64,000 nt of DNA from Xanthostigma xanthostigma (taxonomy: Eukaryota > Arthropoda > Insecta > Raphidioptera > Raphidiidae). The DNA lies in NCBI GenBank assembly GCA_963575645.1, contig OY754472.1, positions 29,265,401-29,329,400 on the forward strand, in the 5' to 3' direction. Positions 39,640 through 50,700 of the stretch are shown one piece after another; position 1 is the stretch's first letter, and each line of letters starts with the position of its first letter. The position numbers and the translations under genes are program-made. The notes beneath the pieces were generated by a model. That model was not told the DNA's origin. It saw nothing but the letters and a program-made list of their open reading frames with translations, and searched no databases.

Positions 39640-40371
39640 TAGATTTCCTTAAAAAAATATTGTTCCTATTTATTCATAGATGTCACGATTTATTAGGTTT
39701 GAACCAACAGTGCAAAATATTATTTTGAAGACAGGCAGCCCATCGAACACGTGTGTGTACGCTCTGCAGAAAACAGTGAAAAGTTTAAAATGTGCTGCTA
39801 GAATACTTTAAACAAAAACGCTTATTTGCGGATATGGATGTACTTACTGAAAGGTATATTTAATTTGGTGCAGATGCTGAATCGATAATAATATGGAAAT
39901 TAAGAAAAAAACATTATTTTAAGAAATACATTATATTTGAAACTGCGACCTGAGTTTTTTTTTAATTATAACATACTAATTAATTCTTCAGATCAACTGA
40001 TGTAGCTCTGTCAATTTTTGACCTAGATTTAAATATTAAAATGAACAATGTTTGATTATTCATTGTAAGTTTATGAATTATAAAAAACAAAAAAAAAAAT
40101 GTCAAAACATGAAATACGCGTAAAATAAGGATATAGCGGTGTGGTTTTGTGTTTTGTCAAACAGGAAACTGTGGGAATGCTATCAGGGATATCGGTGTCT
40201 ATATACAAACTGTTTGAAAAGTGAGTACTGTACACAGTGTACATACCTAATGCAAGTATTTAAAATATTGAACAAGAATTTGAATGGAGTCACATGGATT
40301 CGGAACTCAAATTTGGGGCGGGGGGATCATGGTGCTCCGAAGCCATATATCTATTAATTAACTATATGAAT
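39640..40371. other. gene-free stretch
   Basis: AT-rich, no exon-like frame. A small plus-strand frame at 40139-40357 has no recognised motif and runs toward the palindrome at 40372. Confidence 0.45.
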
Positions 40372-41119
40372 CATTGTCTATCTACTCAATGTGCATTGTG
40401 CGGTGAGTGAATGCAACAAAGCGTATCGAAAATATATCTGCGTCTCTTTCTTCGATGTAATTCCCTGATTTCTCCGATGATAGAATTGGTTGATGTACTT
40501 GCTTACTTTGTCTTTTTCTATGACGTTAACATGGGCGTACCCAGCTTTTGGCCCAGGAAGGGACAAATTAGATTTTTTTAAGCTGGGTCCCCGTGCTTGT
40601 TTTTCCCCCTGGGTACGCCCATGCTTATGGCATAAAAAAGACAGAAATATATCTTTGCACCTTAATGGTTCGATTACGATTTTATTCCTATGCTCGGTAT
40701 AGAATAAAAGTATAGTCTGAACTCTGAATCCATACACTTTTATTCTATAACAAGCATAGGAATAAAATCGCATTCGAACCATTAGAGTGCAAACATATAT
40801 ACTTCTGTCTTTTTTTATGCCGTAAGCACTGGCGTACCCAGGAGGGCAAAACATGCACGGAAAACCCAGCTTAAAAATTTCTAATTTGCCACCTCCTGGG
40901 CTAAAAGCTGGGTACGCCCATGTAAACGTCATAGAAAAGACACAGTTTTTGAAACAGAGATACTTTATTCAGATTGAATGCAAGTAGGTACATCAACCAA
41001 TCCTATCTTCGGAGAAATCGGGGAATTACATCGAAGAAAGAGACGCAGATATATTTTCGATAAACTTTTTGCGTACACTCACCGCACATTGAGTAGGTAG
41101 GCAATGATTCATATAGGTT
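40372..41119. repeat. fold-back family A, copy with both arms
   Basis: Nearly complete palindrome. AATCATTGTCTATCTACTCA at the left pairs with TGAGTAGGTAGGCAATGATT at the right. Inner blocks GATTTCTCCGATGATAGAAT, GGGCGTACCCAGCTTTTGGC and ACTTTTATTCTATA pair around about 40740. The frames it contains are palindrome by-products. Confidence 0.85.
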
Positions 41120-42100
41120 ATTATTAAATATATGTCTGCTCTGAAGCCAACCAGCTAACCTAGCCAAGTACAAGAATTGATTGTTTTCAAACAAACGTGA
41201 CGTCGACTTGATTGGGAAAAGGAAGATTACGACCCCCGTGAATCCTCCCCTGGGTCTACGCGTGAATGTGTTATGAAAATTTCGATTTGCACAAAAATCA
41301 ATGGTACGGTTCACAACTTGTCGATTTTCGTTAATCAGCAAATTTTCCTTTCTGAACTTTTACTCATGAATTGCAAGGTTATTGATGATATTATTAACAT
41401 ATATGATGAAATTATAGTGATCAAAATAATTATCCAGTTTTGAGAAAAAACTTTCGTTCATCATTAATCTTATTTGGAGGAGCAGAGGGGAGTGTTGACC
41501 AGTCTTCTGCTAAGGAAGTGAGACGGACAGACATCGAAAATATATATAGAGACCATGAAACGTCGTAATCTGTCGAAATGTAGAATTAGATTTTGATATG
41601 AAACTTCTTTACGCACGCAAAACCGTTTCATTTTCTCGAATTTGTAAACATTTATAGCGGAAGGGGAAGTGGATCTCCTTCGCCCCACAAAAGTACCTAA
41701 TCTTGCCAAAAGCTTAGGATGTAAGTTTACCCCACTCTCCAACTTGGTTGATAGCCTTTTAATAATTGTTATTGCTCTTATCATTATTCTGCTTTAATAG
41801 AATTTTCCGAACACCTTGTACACATTTTATGAACAGGCATTTGGCTAATTTATGCTTCCGTTCTACGGGTTTCTGTTAGCGATATTTTGTAGTATATTAT
41901 ATATTATTTCATTTTATAGAACACGTTATCAATGCATAAATTATACAGAGAAGCCCAAAATCTAAATTTACGTAATTTGAACAGAAAATAAATTGATTAA
42001 TAGCTAGAAGTTAATACTCTTCTGTAATTGAGGGCATTGAGGCAGACAATAGGGAGCCACAATAATAACTCTGGTATTCCAAGATGATATTGTGACAAAA
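41120..42100. other. gene-free stretch
   Basis: Minus-strand frames at 41003-41341 and 41470-41784 carry no recognisable domain. No element ends found. Confidence 0.4.
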
Positions 42101-42109
42101 ATGCTGTAG

Positions 42110-42728
42110 TCTGTGGCGGAAATTATTTATTTACAATGTTAACTGTTTAACAAACAGTAAAAACACACAAACGAAAGCGTATAATGCTAACAGAAATAAA
42201 ACTAATAGTTCTAAATTATACAATGTAAGACTAAGTAACAGAGAATAAAGAATTATGTACAAAGAAATATTTACAACACACAACGCAGAGTTTATCAGCG
42301 CAATTGTCTATTTCACTATAAGTTATTTATTGTAAAACCACTCACTAGAGTTATATTTATTTTATTAGATTAACGGAATTTATGTTGTAATGCCAGAGCA
42401 AGCACAATTTATGTAACACAGTTATCTGTACGTCCACTCACTGTTAACACGCTGTAACTGACTGTACTGAACTGACTAAACTCAACCAAACCTCTGGCCG
42501 CCTTATATAGATTTTGGTCTATGTTCCAGAACGTTCGAATTGAGATTTCCTGTCCTCTCTACTCGTTCGGGTCTCTACGGCCTGGTGCCGGTTACCTGCA
42601 TTCATTGTTGCTTGTCGTTACATGCGTGGGCGCCTCTAACAGTCGGATGTCCGTTACCTGCGTTCATTGTTTGTCCGTTGACCTTTGAGCGTTTAGTAGA
42701 CTTTTCTAGAAATTCCATAGGCGTAACA
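42110..42728 (-). mobile_element. probable solo LTR of a gypsy-like retrotransposon
   Basis: Read on the minus strand it starts TGTTACGCC at 42728. A TATATAAGGCGGCC core is followed about 25 bases later by an initiator-like AGTCAGTTCAGTACAGTCAG, then a long AT-rich R/U5-like part with AATAAA hexamers. This layout fits an insect LTR. Its 3' border and target duplication are not convincing, and no internal coding region follows. Confidence 0.45.
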
Positions 42729-43433
42729 TTGTGAGGTAAAAATGCGCAACAATATCAATTATTATTATTCGTTGAGACATCAATGGGCTATTTAACTCTT
42801 ATTAGGCGCGACCCAAGCTTTAGCTGGAAGCGCCTATATGTACTCGCTTTTTTTTAAATTGTCTTTGAATATTCATATTGTAGTATTAGTCCACAGGAAT
42901 TTTTATTTCGCTTAAATGTAATCGTTTTATGGGATAAAACAGCACTCAAAATTTGAAATATATAAGAAAACACGAACCGCCACTTTTACCTACTGTGACG
43001 TCATTTTTGTAGTATACAAACAATTAGTGGAAATTAACTCTAGGCTCGTTTAGTGAAACCTCTCTTCTCTATGGCTTAGTGCTAGCTCACTATGCATGTT
43101 AACTACAAATCTGACGTCACATTTCAAACCATCACGGCGGACAGCGTTTTCTGACATGACAAAAAATTGCAATTTTAAAATTGTAGGTAATGATAAATCA
43201 ATATAATGTTTTTATGAGTACAAACCATGTACAAACCGATAGTTTCTTATTTGTAAAATTAGTGTATTCACATAATTTAATCATTTATTTTTTACAGTAT
43301 CAAATACTTTATTTTATTTAAGTAGTTGATGACATAACAAAACAGTGAAATAAATGACCGAGAGTAACATCAGTATAACATGATCTAGCAGAATAAAATT
43401 AGTAATAATATAGGGTATTTGCATAGATTTTTA

Positions 43434-44187
43434 ACTTCCCGCTATAAAAAAAATCAAAAAATGTTTTTTCAAAAAAATCAGGAAGTTATTGTTTTCACCC
43501 CGATTTTCGAAAATCGAGTTATCACCAGGTCTCGACGTTTTGAGGTCCTAGGAAGCTATTCTGACTACTTTGGCGATGATGTCCGTAGAGCTGTGTGTGT
43601 GTGTGTGTGTGATGGTGTGTGTATGTAAACCTTTTATATCTTTTGAATGGAGTTTCCGATTGAAACATGGTTTGCGGCATCTGACGTGATCTTGCTGAAC
43701 TTAGATTTCCTGAAAATTTGGAATGATTCGGCCCGATACATTTTGAGAAATCTCAAAAATACTACTTTTAAAATTTTTTAGAAATTTGTTTTTTGAAATA
43801 TTTTCTAAACTACTAAACCAATTAATCCCAAAATCTAATCAGCTCTTTTCCTTAAAAAACTGCGTCGATTTCCGAAAACCACATCAAAATCGGTTCATCT
43901 GTTCATGAGATGTCGTGAACGAAAAATTCGTAAAAAAGTGTTTTTTTTTAATTACTCGTAAAATTCTTATCAGATCGATTTTTTTGTAATAAGTTACCTA
44001 ATTAGGTTAAAAAAACTGCGCCGATCGTCGCAAACCGCATCAAAATCGGTTCATTTGTTCACGAGATATCGTGAACGAATGAGTCGTAAGAAAGTGTTTT
44101 TTTTTGAGCTCGAAGAGCTAAAAAATTACCTTCTAGCTATATTTTATATATTTTTGATCGTTTTGTACTCGAAAATAGCGGGAAGTT
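43434..44187. mobile_element. TIR element with AACTTCCCGCTAT ends
   Basis: AACTTCCCGCTAT at 43434 and ATAGCGGGAAGTT ending 44187 are inverted. A (TG)n run lies at 43590-43612. The interior twice repeats a module around AAACCACATCAAAATCGGTT, then TTCATGAGAT.TCGTGAACGAA (near 43880 and 44035). No TSD found. Confidence 0.6.
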
Positions 44188-44344
44188 TCAGGGATGATCT
44201 GCAGAGTCAAACTTCTTTTCAAATTTTTTTCATTATATTGACAGAGCAGTAATTTTTAACAAAATCACACTAAAGGCCGCTGCACACGAGACTGGAAACA
44301 CTGCTTGTACTTCTACTGGTCGGCAGGCGGGTACATATATTTAA

Positions 44345-44815
44345 TAATTTACTATATAAATCATTGTCTCTTTACTCAATGTGCGGTGAGTGAAAGCAAC
44401 AAAGCGTATCGAAAATATATCTGCGTCTCTTTCTTCGATGTAATTCCTTGATTTCTCCGATGATAGGATTGGTTGATATACTTGCATTCAATCTGAATAA
44501 AGTAGGCTCTGTTTCAAAAACGTTGTCTTTAGTGTCCGGCCGAAACTAGTTTTTACGGCCGAAACCGAAACCGAATTTCGGCCTCAGTCTGAGTTTCGGT
44601 CGAAATTTCGGTCGGACACTAGTTGTCTTTTTCTATGACGTTAACATGGGCGTACCCAGCTTTTAGCTCAGGAGGGCGCAAATTAGACCGGGTCCCTTGT
44701 GCTTGTTTTGCCCTCCTGAATACGCCAGTGCTTACGGCGTAAAAAAAGACAGAAGTATATGTTTGCACCCTAATGGTTCGTTTGCGATTTTATTCCTATG
44801 CTCAGTATATAGAAA
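44345..44815. repeat. fold-back family A, single arm nested in 44274-45310
   Basis: Same order as the other copies: TCAATGTGCGGTGAGTGAA, TCCGATGATAGGATTGGTTG, GGGCGTACCCAGCTTTTAGC, CGCCAGTGCTTACGGCG. It is interrupted by the 92-bp element at 44530-44621. Confidence 0.8.
44530..44621. mobile_element. 92-bp hAT-like element, innermost of a three-level nest
   Basis: Ends TAGTGTCCGGCCGAAA and TTTCGGTCGGACACTA with the exact 8-bp duplication GTTGTCTT at 44522-44529 and 44622-44629. Related arms elsewhere in the window have the uninterrupted site (TTGTCTTTTTCTATGACG type), an independent check of the insertion. Confidence 0.9.
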
Positions 44816-45433
44816 AAGGCAAAATCAATGTATAAGAATACGCTAGAGATTCGTTGGCATTTAGCACAGAAAAGAATCTCTAACGAGATTCTTCGATTAA
44901 GTATATGGCTGGGTACGAGGCTAGAAATGACGTCACTGCGGACTCACCTGCTAGCTTACAAGCTTAAAATTAGAACAGTGGCTATTTTTCTTGCTATAGA
45001 TCCTCTGCTTGCTCTGAGCAAGAACTTATCAGGAAACATTATCTTGTCACATGGGTGACATGAACAAACGCCCATAAACCAACATGGCGTCATTCTGCTC
45101 AGTCAAACAACACCACGTTTTGCTATGTGTTTTTGAATTGTCACTGCACGCGCACCAGATCTACCACAAAACAAGCTTGAAAAGACGTCTCGTGTGAAGC
45201 GATCACATAAAAGCGATTAAGAAAACCAGCGCTAGAAAACTATATAGTTGTCAAATCTAGAAAGGAATCTAGAGGGGCAGAGGCCAATCCAGCCTCGTGT
45301 GAAGCAGCCTTAAATCACTTCAGTCTGATTTCAAACAAAGTCAAAAGTAAATTTTGAAATATTTATATAACTCCCGCCCATTAAAAAACGTTTTTGCTCG
45401 TATCAAATCGTGACGTCTCTTAATTGTATATAA

Positions 45434-45823
45434 AGGCCCCCATACACCTCGTTCTTTTTTGGCAGTTTTAACCGCACGGGTAAAACTGTACGGGTAAAAC
45501 GGTCGGTGTGTGGCCAAAAACCGTCCTTCTTACCGGCGTTCAAAAATATCTGCTGCTGCTTGATTTAAACCGTCCGTTTTAAACGTGGCGTTCAAGTCGG
45601 CCCGTGTGTGTGACGACACAGTTAAAAAGGACGGGTTTTGTTCGACTCTGTAACGTTGTAGGATCCATCAAAGCAGATCAGATGATGCAACTCATGCAAC
45701 GACTTCAGAAAAACTGAACGAAACAACGCCTAGTGTATGGATATGGTCGTTGTTCGTGTTTACCCGTACAGTTTTGCCCGTGCGGTTAAAACTGCCAAAA
45801 AAGAACGAGGTGTATGGGGGCCT
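45434..45823. mobile_element. young TIR element with about 65-bp near-perfect ends
   Basis: AGGCCCCCATACACCTCGTT at the left and its complement at the right continue as TTTTTTGGCAGTTTTAACCG and CACGGG.AAAACTGTACGGG, with about one difference in 65 bases. Flanking trinucleotides are TAA and TTA, so the duplication is uncertain. Probably PIF/Harbinger-like. No ORF. Confidence 0.75.
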
Positions 45824-45960
45824 TTATTCGGACGTGCGTTTATCTCATTATTTACGAAGTGACTATTCGTACAGTTACTGTACGAATAATATATACTTAT
45901 TCGTACAGCTATTGTATGAATAATATATAATTACAAAGCTATCTTGACATAATCAATTAT

Positions 45961-46021
45961 GGTCTAGTAAGTAGCGTGCCTTGCTGTTACCCAAGAGGCC
46001 CGGGTTCGATTCCCGGTACCG
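45961..46021 (+). repeat. tRNA-like sequence
   Basis: GGTCTAGTAAGTAGCGTGCC resembles a box A/D-arm and CCCGGGTTCGATTCCCGG is a perfect T-arm with a 7-base loop. The 3' side TACCGGAAT has no partner 5' of the D-arm, so no full acceptor stem forms. Probably tRNA-derived, not a working gene. Confidence 0.6.
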
Positions 46022-46109
46022 GAATGAGTTTCGTTTTTACTTTTTATTATTTTTTTCACTTTGAGACCAACTTAAAACTCACATTTTCATGAAGATTGAA
46101 AACCACCGC

Positions 46110-46625
46110 TTTTTTTGATAAAGGGGTATGCAAATTGTCTCGCAGTGAAACGGGAAGGGGCAAATGTGGAGTTTAAAAAAAAAAACAATTCTGGGGTGAA
46201 CGATAAACGGGTATGCGAATTGTAATTCCGGGGTGAACGATAAAGGGGTATGCGAATTGTCTCGCAGTGAAACGGGAAGGGGCAAATGTGGAGTTTTTAA
46301 AAAAACAATTCCGGGGTGAACGATAAACGGGTATGCGAATTGTAATTCCGGGGTGAACGATAAAGGGGTATGCGAATTGTCTCGCGGTGAAACGGGAAGG
46401 GGCAAATGTTGAGTTTAAAAAAAAACAATTCCGGGGTGAACGATAAAGGGGTATGCGAATTGTCTTGCAGTGAAACGGGAAGGGGCAAATGTTGAGTTTA
46501 AAAAAAAAACAATTCCGGGGTGAACGATAAAGGGGTATGCGAATTGTCTCGCAGTGAAACGGGAAGGGGCAAATGTTGAGTTTAAAAAAAAACAATTCCG
46601 GGGTGAACGATAAAGGGGTATGCGA
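46110..46625. repeat. minisatellite array, locus 1
   Basis: Unit of about 83 bases containing AAAGGGGTATGCGAATTGTC, GCAGTGAAACGGGAAGGGGC, a poly-A tract and CAATTCCGGGGTGAACGAT. Two early repeats carry an extra short piece of about 38 bases (CGGGTATGCGAATTGTAATT), making a longer unit. Long minus-strand frames are artefacts of the array. A second locus is at 53185-53450. Confidence 0.85.
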
Positions 46626-46759
46626 ATTAGATAGTTAATTGTTTGAATAGAACTGCGTTTTCTAAAAAATGCATATTTAATTGACAGTCAATTAAATAAA
46701 TATTTTTTAATAGCTGTACGAATAAGTATATATTATTCGTACAGTAACTGTACGAATAG

Positions 46760-47709
46760 ATGCAGCCCATTATTTAATACAATATGACATAATAATTATT
46801 TTGGATCAATCTGTGTTAAGTCGGTTTATTTAGGATATTCCATAAATTAATGACTGCAATATCGCATCCAGTTGAATACAATCCATTGTTTCGTTAAGTG
46901 TACAATCGTTAAATTTAACCACGTGCATTAAAAACCGGCATTTCAGAAATATCTGAAGATTAGTTTCACTGTTGCTTTGCTGTTTCTTATTCATTTCAAT
47001 ATTAACGATATTTGTTTATCTTTTTAAGCGAGAATTTATAAGTAAAAATAATTAATAAATTAGAGTAAAAACATTTTTCAAAAACCACGAAAATGACAAA
47101 ATATTAAACTAATTATTTAAATAATCAGTGTCTTTCTCTGTTAGTAATTGAAGTGCATTTTTCTAAAAAAAGTTTTTAATTTTGCTGCGTTGTATAATTG
47201 TTTAAATAGTCTTTTTTCCTTTTTGTAGATTTTTAGAGTTTTTCACGAAATGAGTGCTTATAAATAGTTTTACACTTTTACCGGAAATCGATAAATAATT
47301 TGTATGCTAATTTCTGTTATTGTTATAAATAAAATAACTTAATATTTGCGAATTACAAAGAACTCGGCTTTTGAAAATAAAAAATGATATAAAAACTATT
47401 AGTCATATACCTATATTTAAAAACATCGTACTTTTATTTTCAAATTTAGTCTTATATCTATAATAATCAATATTAGTTGTACTACGACACAAAATCAAAT
47501 AGCCAAAACTCAATTCCGATTGAATTTGGATTATCGTCGACTTTCTTCTATTTTGATATTAAAACTCAAGTATATCTAGTTCGAAGACAATATTGTTAAA
47601 AAAAAACAACATAGCAAGTGCCGTTCTCTAAATAACTTTCTAAAATAATGGAAAAACTGTATCCGTAAATTTCGTTTCAAATTTGGTTTATTATTTATCT
47701 AAAACATAA
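46760..47709. other. gene-free stretch upstream of the 47710 gene
   Basis: Strongly AT-rich, no element borders. It probably contains the promoter or 5' UTR of the gene starting at 47710; no core element stands out. Confidence 0.4.
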
Positions 47710-50700
47710 ATGACAAAGTTGAGAAAACAACTTGAATTTAATATAAGAAAGAAATACAAGATGGATCCTTCGTCACATAAGCTTCCAATGTCTCCAAACA
47801 AGCGTTTGAATCTGCGATTACGTAAAGTGTTAAGTTTGGGAGCATTACGAGAGAATAAGCCCACCAGCAGCAGTCAGCCCACGAGTCCCGTTGGGACTCA
47901 ATGGTATTCATCTAATCCGTCTTATGAATCTCTGCACTCTCCACGCTCTGTCAAGTAAGTTTATATCATTTTTTCTTCTCTTTGCCTTCAAAGCTTCAAT
48001 AATATAAAAACATACTTATCTATTATACTAGCAGTCCGTCCCGGTTTCATCCGGGTGCGATAGATATATAGTCTAAGAGCTAGTGAACCATCTGAGTAAC
48101 CCGTTTCCCACAAAGCTAGAAAATTTTTAAATGATGTTTTATTATCCGTCATTTAAGAAAATACCGTTCTGGCAGGCATCTCGCGGTTGCGTCATCATCC
48201 CTTAAATTTTTGAAAATGTCAAAAAAAACTTTTTTTTAACCTACTCCCACAAGGCTACAATTTTAATATGTTGTAATTTACATATGTTTAAGTGTAAAAA
48301 AAAAATGACAGACTATTTTGAGGGTTGCAAGTATGTGCCAGACAATAGCAAAGTTGTCATCGGGATAGTAATTCGTAACCTGCTCCCACAAGGCTAAAAT
48401 TTTGAGGGCATGTTCTTTAAATTGTTTAAAAAATATATGTAAAAAGCCAGAACATTCTAGCGGTTGCGGGTGTCTGCCAGACAAGTATATAATCACAATA
48501 TAATAGTCATGACTCTCGATGGGTGCGAGCGCAACAGACTTATACGAGTTCCAATGTTAGAAAGAAAGAATACATCTATTGTACTGCAGACTGGAGAGGG
48601 ATTCCAACGTTATTTTAACGGAAAAAGTGAGCGCGCATGAGGGGCTGAGGCGTATATGTAATAGACTGTATAAAAAAAATCGAGTATTTTTTTTAAATAG
48701 ACCACCGAAATATTATTCTAAATGACGGAAAAAAGGCTCTCGAAGTTTCAGATCTTAATATTAATATTAAGAGTATTCGTCCCTGCAAATACCCCCTGCA
48801 CCCTTCATCTCAAATCTTTTCCCCTCGCCTTAAAACGGTTGGCGCTCTCCCGACGCTATTTTTAAAGCTAGAGGGTTCTGGTAAACGCCAAATGAAAGAC
48901 AAAGAATCAGACTACAGATCCTTCAGGCGAATTTTTTGAAAAACAGTTTCGCCTACGTGTGAAATATTACGTAACTTATTATTTTTTTCAAAAGGTTGTA
49001 AGTTTTTTCAGGAATTTTTTTTTCAAAAAATTCGCCTAAAGGATCTGTAGTCTGATTCTTTGTCTTTCATTTGGCGTTTACCAGAACCCTCTAGCTTTAA
49101 AAATAGCGTCGGGAGAGCGCGAACCGTTTTTAGGCGAGGGGAAAAGATTTGAGATGAATTGTGCAAGGGGTATTTGCAGGGACGAATACTCTTAAGAGGA
49201 GCCTCTCATCGCGATTTTCTATTTCCCATTAAATAACAGAAAAAAAAAATCTTTTTAGCTTTAGTGTTTTATAATATGTCAACGGATAAAACTAATACAA
49301 ATTTTTGTCGGAAATTGAATGCCCTATAAAAACGGGTCTCTTATTATTTTATGATAAATCTACTCTTTCAAAAGTTATTCGCGGTTAAATTTTAATTTCA
49401 TGAATTTTCTATTTTTAAAATTATCGTAAAATTTTGTAGTTTTTTTTTGCAAAAATTGCTATTATTTGGACATGGAAATATCAATTTTTTCCATTGAAAA
49501 TCATTCATAAAGAAAATCATATACCAATCACTTAAAAATTTTAATTATTTATTTAATAGCAATTTTTTCAAAAAAGTTCTACAAAATTTTACGATAATTT
49601 TAAAAGTAGAAAATTCATAAAATTCAATTTTAACCGCGAATAACTTTTGAAAGAGTAAATTTATCATAAAATAATAAGAGACCCTTTTTTATAGAGCATT
49701 CAATTTCCGACAAAAATTTGTAGGTGTTAGTTTTATCGAAAAACCAATCCGTTGACATATTATAAAACTCCAAAGTTAAAAAGATTTGTTTTGTATATGT
49801 AATTTAAAAGGGAAATAGAAAATCGCGAGAAGCACATCTTAAAATTAATATTAAGAGCTGAAACTTCGACAGCCTTTTTTTCCGTCATTTAGAATAATAT
49901 TTTAGTGGTCCATTTAAAAAAAATACTCGATTTTTTTTATACAGTCAGACATATACGCCTCAGCCCCTCATGCGCGCTCACTTTTTCCGTTAAAATAACG
50001 TTGGAATCCCTCTCCAGTCTGCAGTACAATAGATGTATTCTCTCTTTCTAACATTGGAACTCGTATAAGTCTGTTGCGCTTGCACTCCCATCGAGAGTCA
50101 TGACTATTAAATACTTGTCTGGCAGACACCCGCAACCGCTAGAATGTTCTGGATTTTTACATACATTTTTTAAACAATTTAAAGAACATGCCCTCAAAAT
50201 TTTAGCCTTGTGGGAGCAGGTTAAGAATTACTATCCCGATGACAACTTTGCTATTGTCTGGCACATACTTGCAACCCTCAAAATAGTCTGTCATTTTTTT
50301 TTACACTTAAACATATGTAAATTACAACATATTAAAATTGTAGCCTTGTGGGAGTAGGTTAAAATAGTTGGCAAAACCAAAAGTGCACATCCCGCAAGTT
50401 TTCCACTGTATGATAAAAAAATAACAATTAAAAAATATTTTTAATAAATTTAAAAAGATTTAAAAATTTAAAGAAATAAATAATTAAAAATTGAAAAAAT
50501 ATTTTTTTTTAAGTTTGCAAAAATAAAAAAAATTAAGTACTATACATAATATAATATATAATTAATATCAAGTGGAATAAAATAAAACAAAATAAAAAGA
50601 AAAAAAAAGAAAAAAATCAATGATATCGTAAGGAATCGAACCCAGGACCTTGCCCTTGGCGATCCGACGGCATAACCATTACGCCACGGCTGCCTAATAC

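Larger units (their letters stand above)
44274..45310. mobile_element. PIF/Harbinger-like MITE, copy 2, interrupted
   Basis: Ends AGGCCGCTGCACACGAGA and TCGTGTGAAGCAGCCT, with TAA on both sides (44271-44273, 45311-45313). The GGCTGGGTACGAGGCTAGAA block resumes at about 44908 and matches copy 1 at 788-1183. Between about 44335 and 44907 lies foreign sequence, including a fold-back family A arm. Confidence 0.8.
45863..46759. mobile_element. TIR element holding a tRNA-like region and a minisatellite
   Basis: Exact 48-base inverted ends: CTATTCGTACAGTTACTGTA at 45863 and its complement ending 46759. Inside lie a tRNA-like sequence (45961-46021) and a tandem array (about 46110-46625). No TSD is apparent. 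Confidence 0.75.

Noticed and set aside
40378-40932. 184-codon minus-strand open frame
   Set aside because: Produced by fold-back family A; repeats the frames at 4788 and 5258 and lacks any domain.
45961-46021. Working tRNA gene
   Set aside because: T-arm is perfect but no acceptor stem can form.
46079-46595. Minus-strand frames of 108 and 140 codons with repeated motifs
   Set aside because: Translation of the minisatellite array; repeat length keeps frames open by chance.
46110-46625. CRISPR-like regular repeats
   Set aside because: Units follow each other without unique spacers; it is a minisatellite in a eukaryotic genome.
50100-50357. Plus-strand frame of 85 codons and its mirror at 48278-48496
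   Set aside because: Both arise from the arms of the composite palindrome and are inverted copies of each other.
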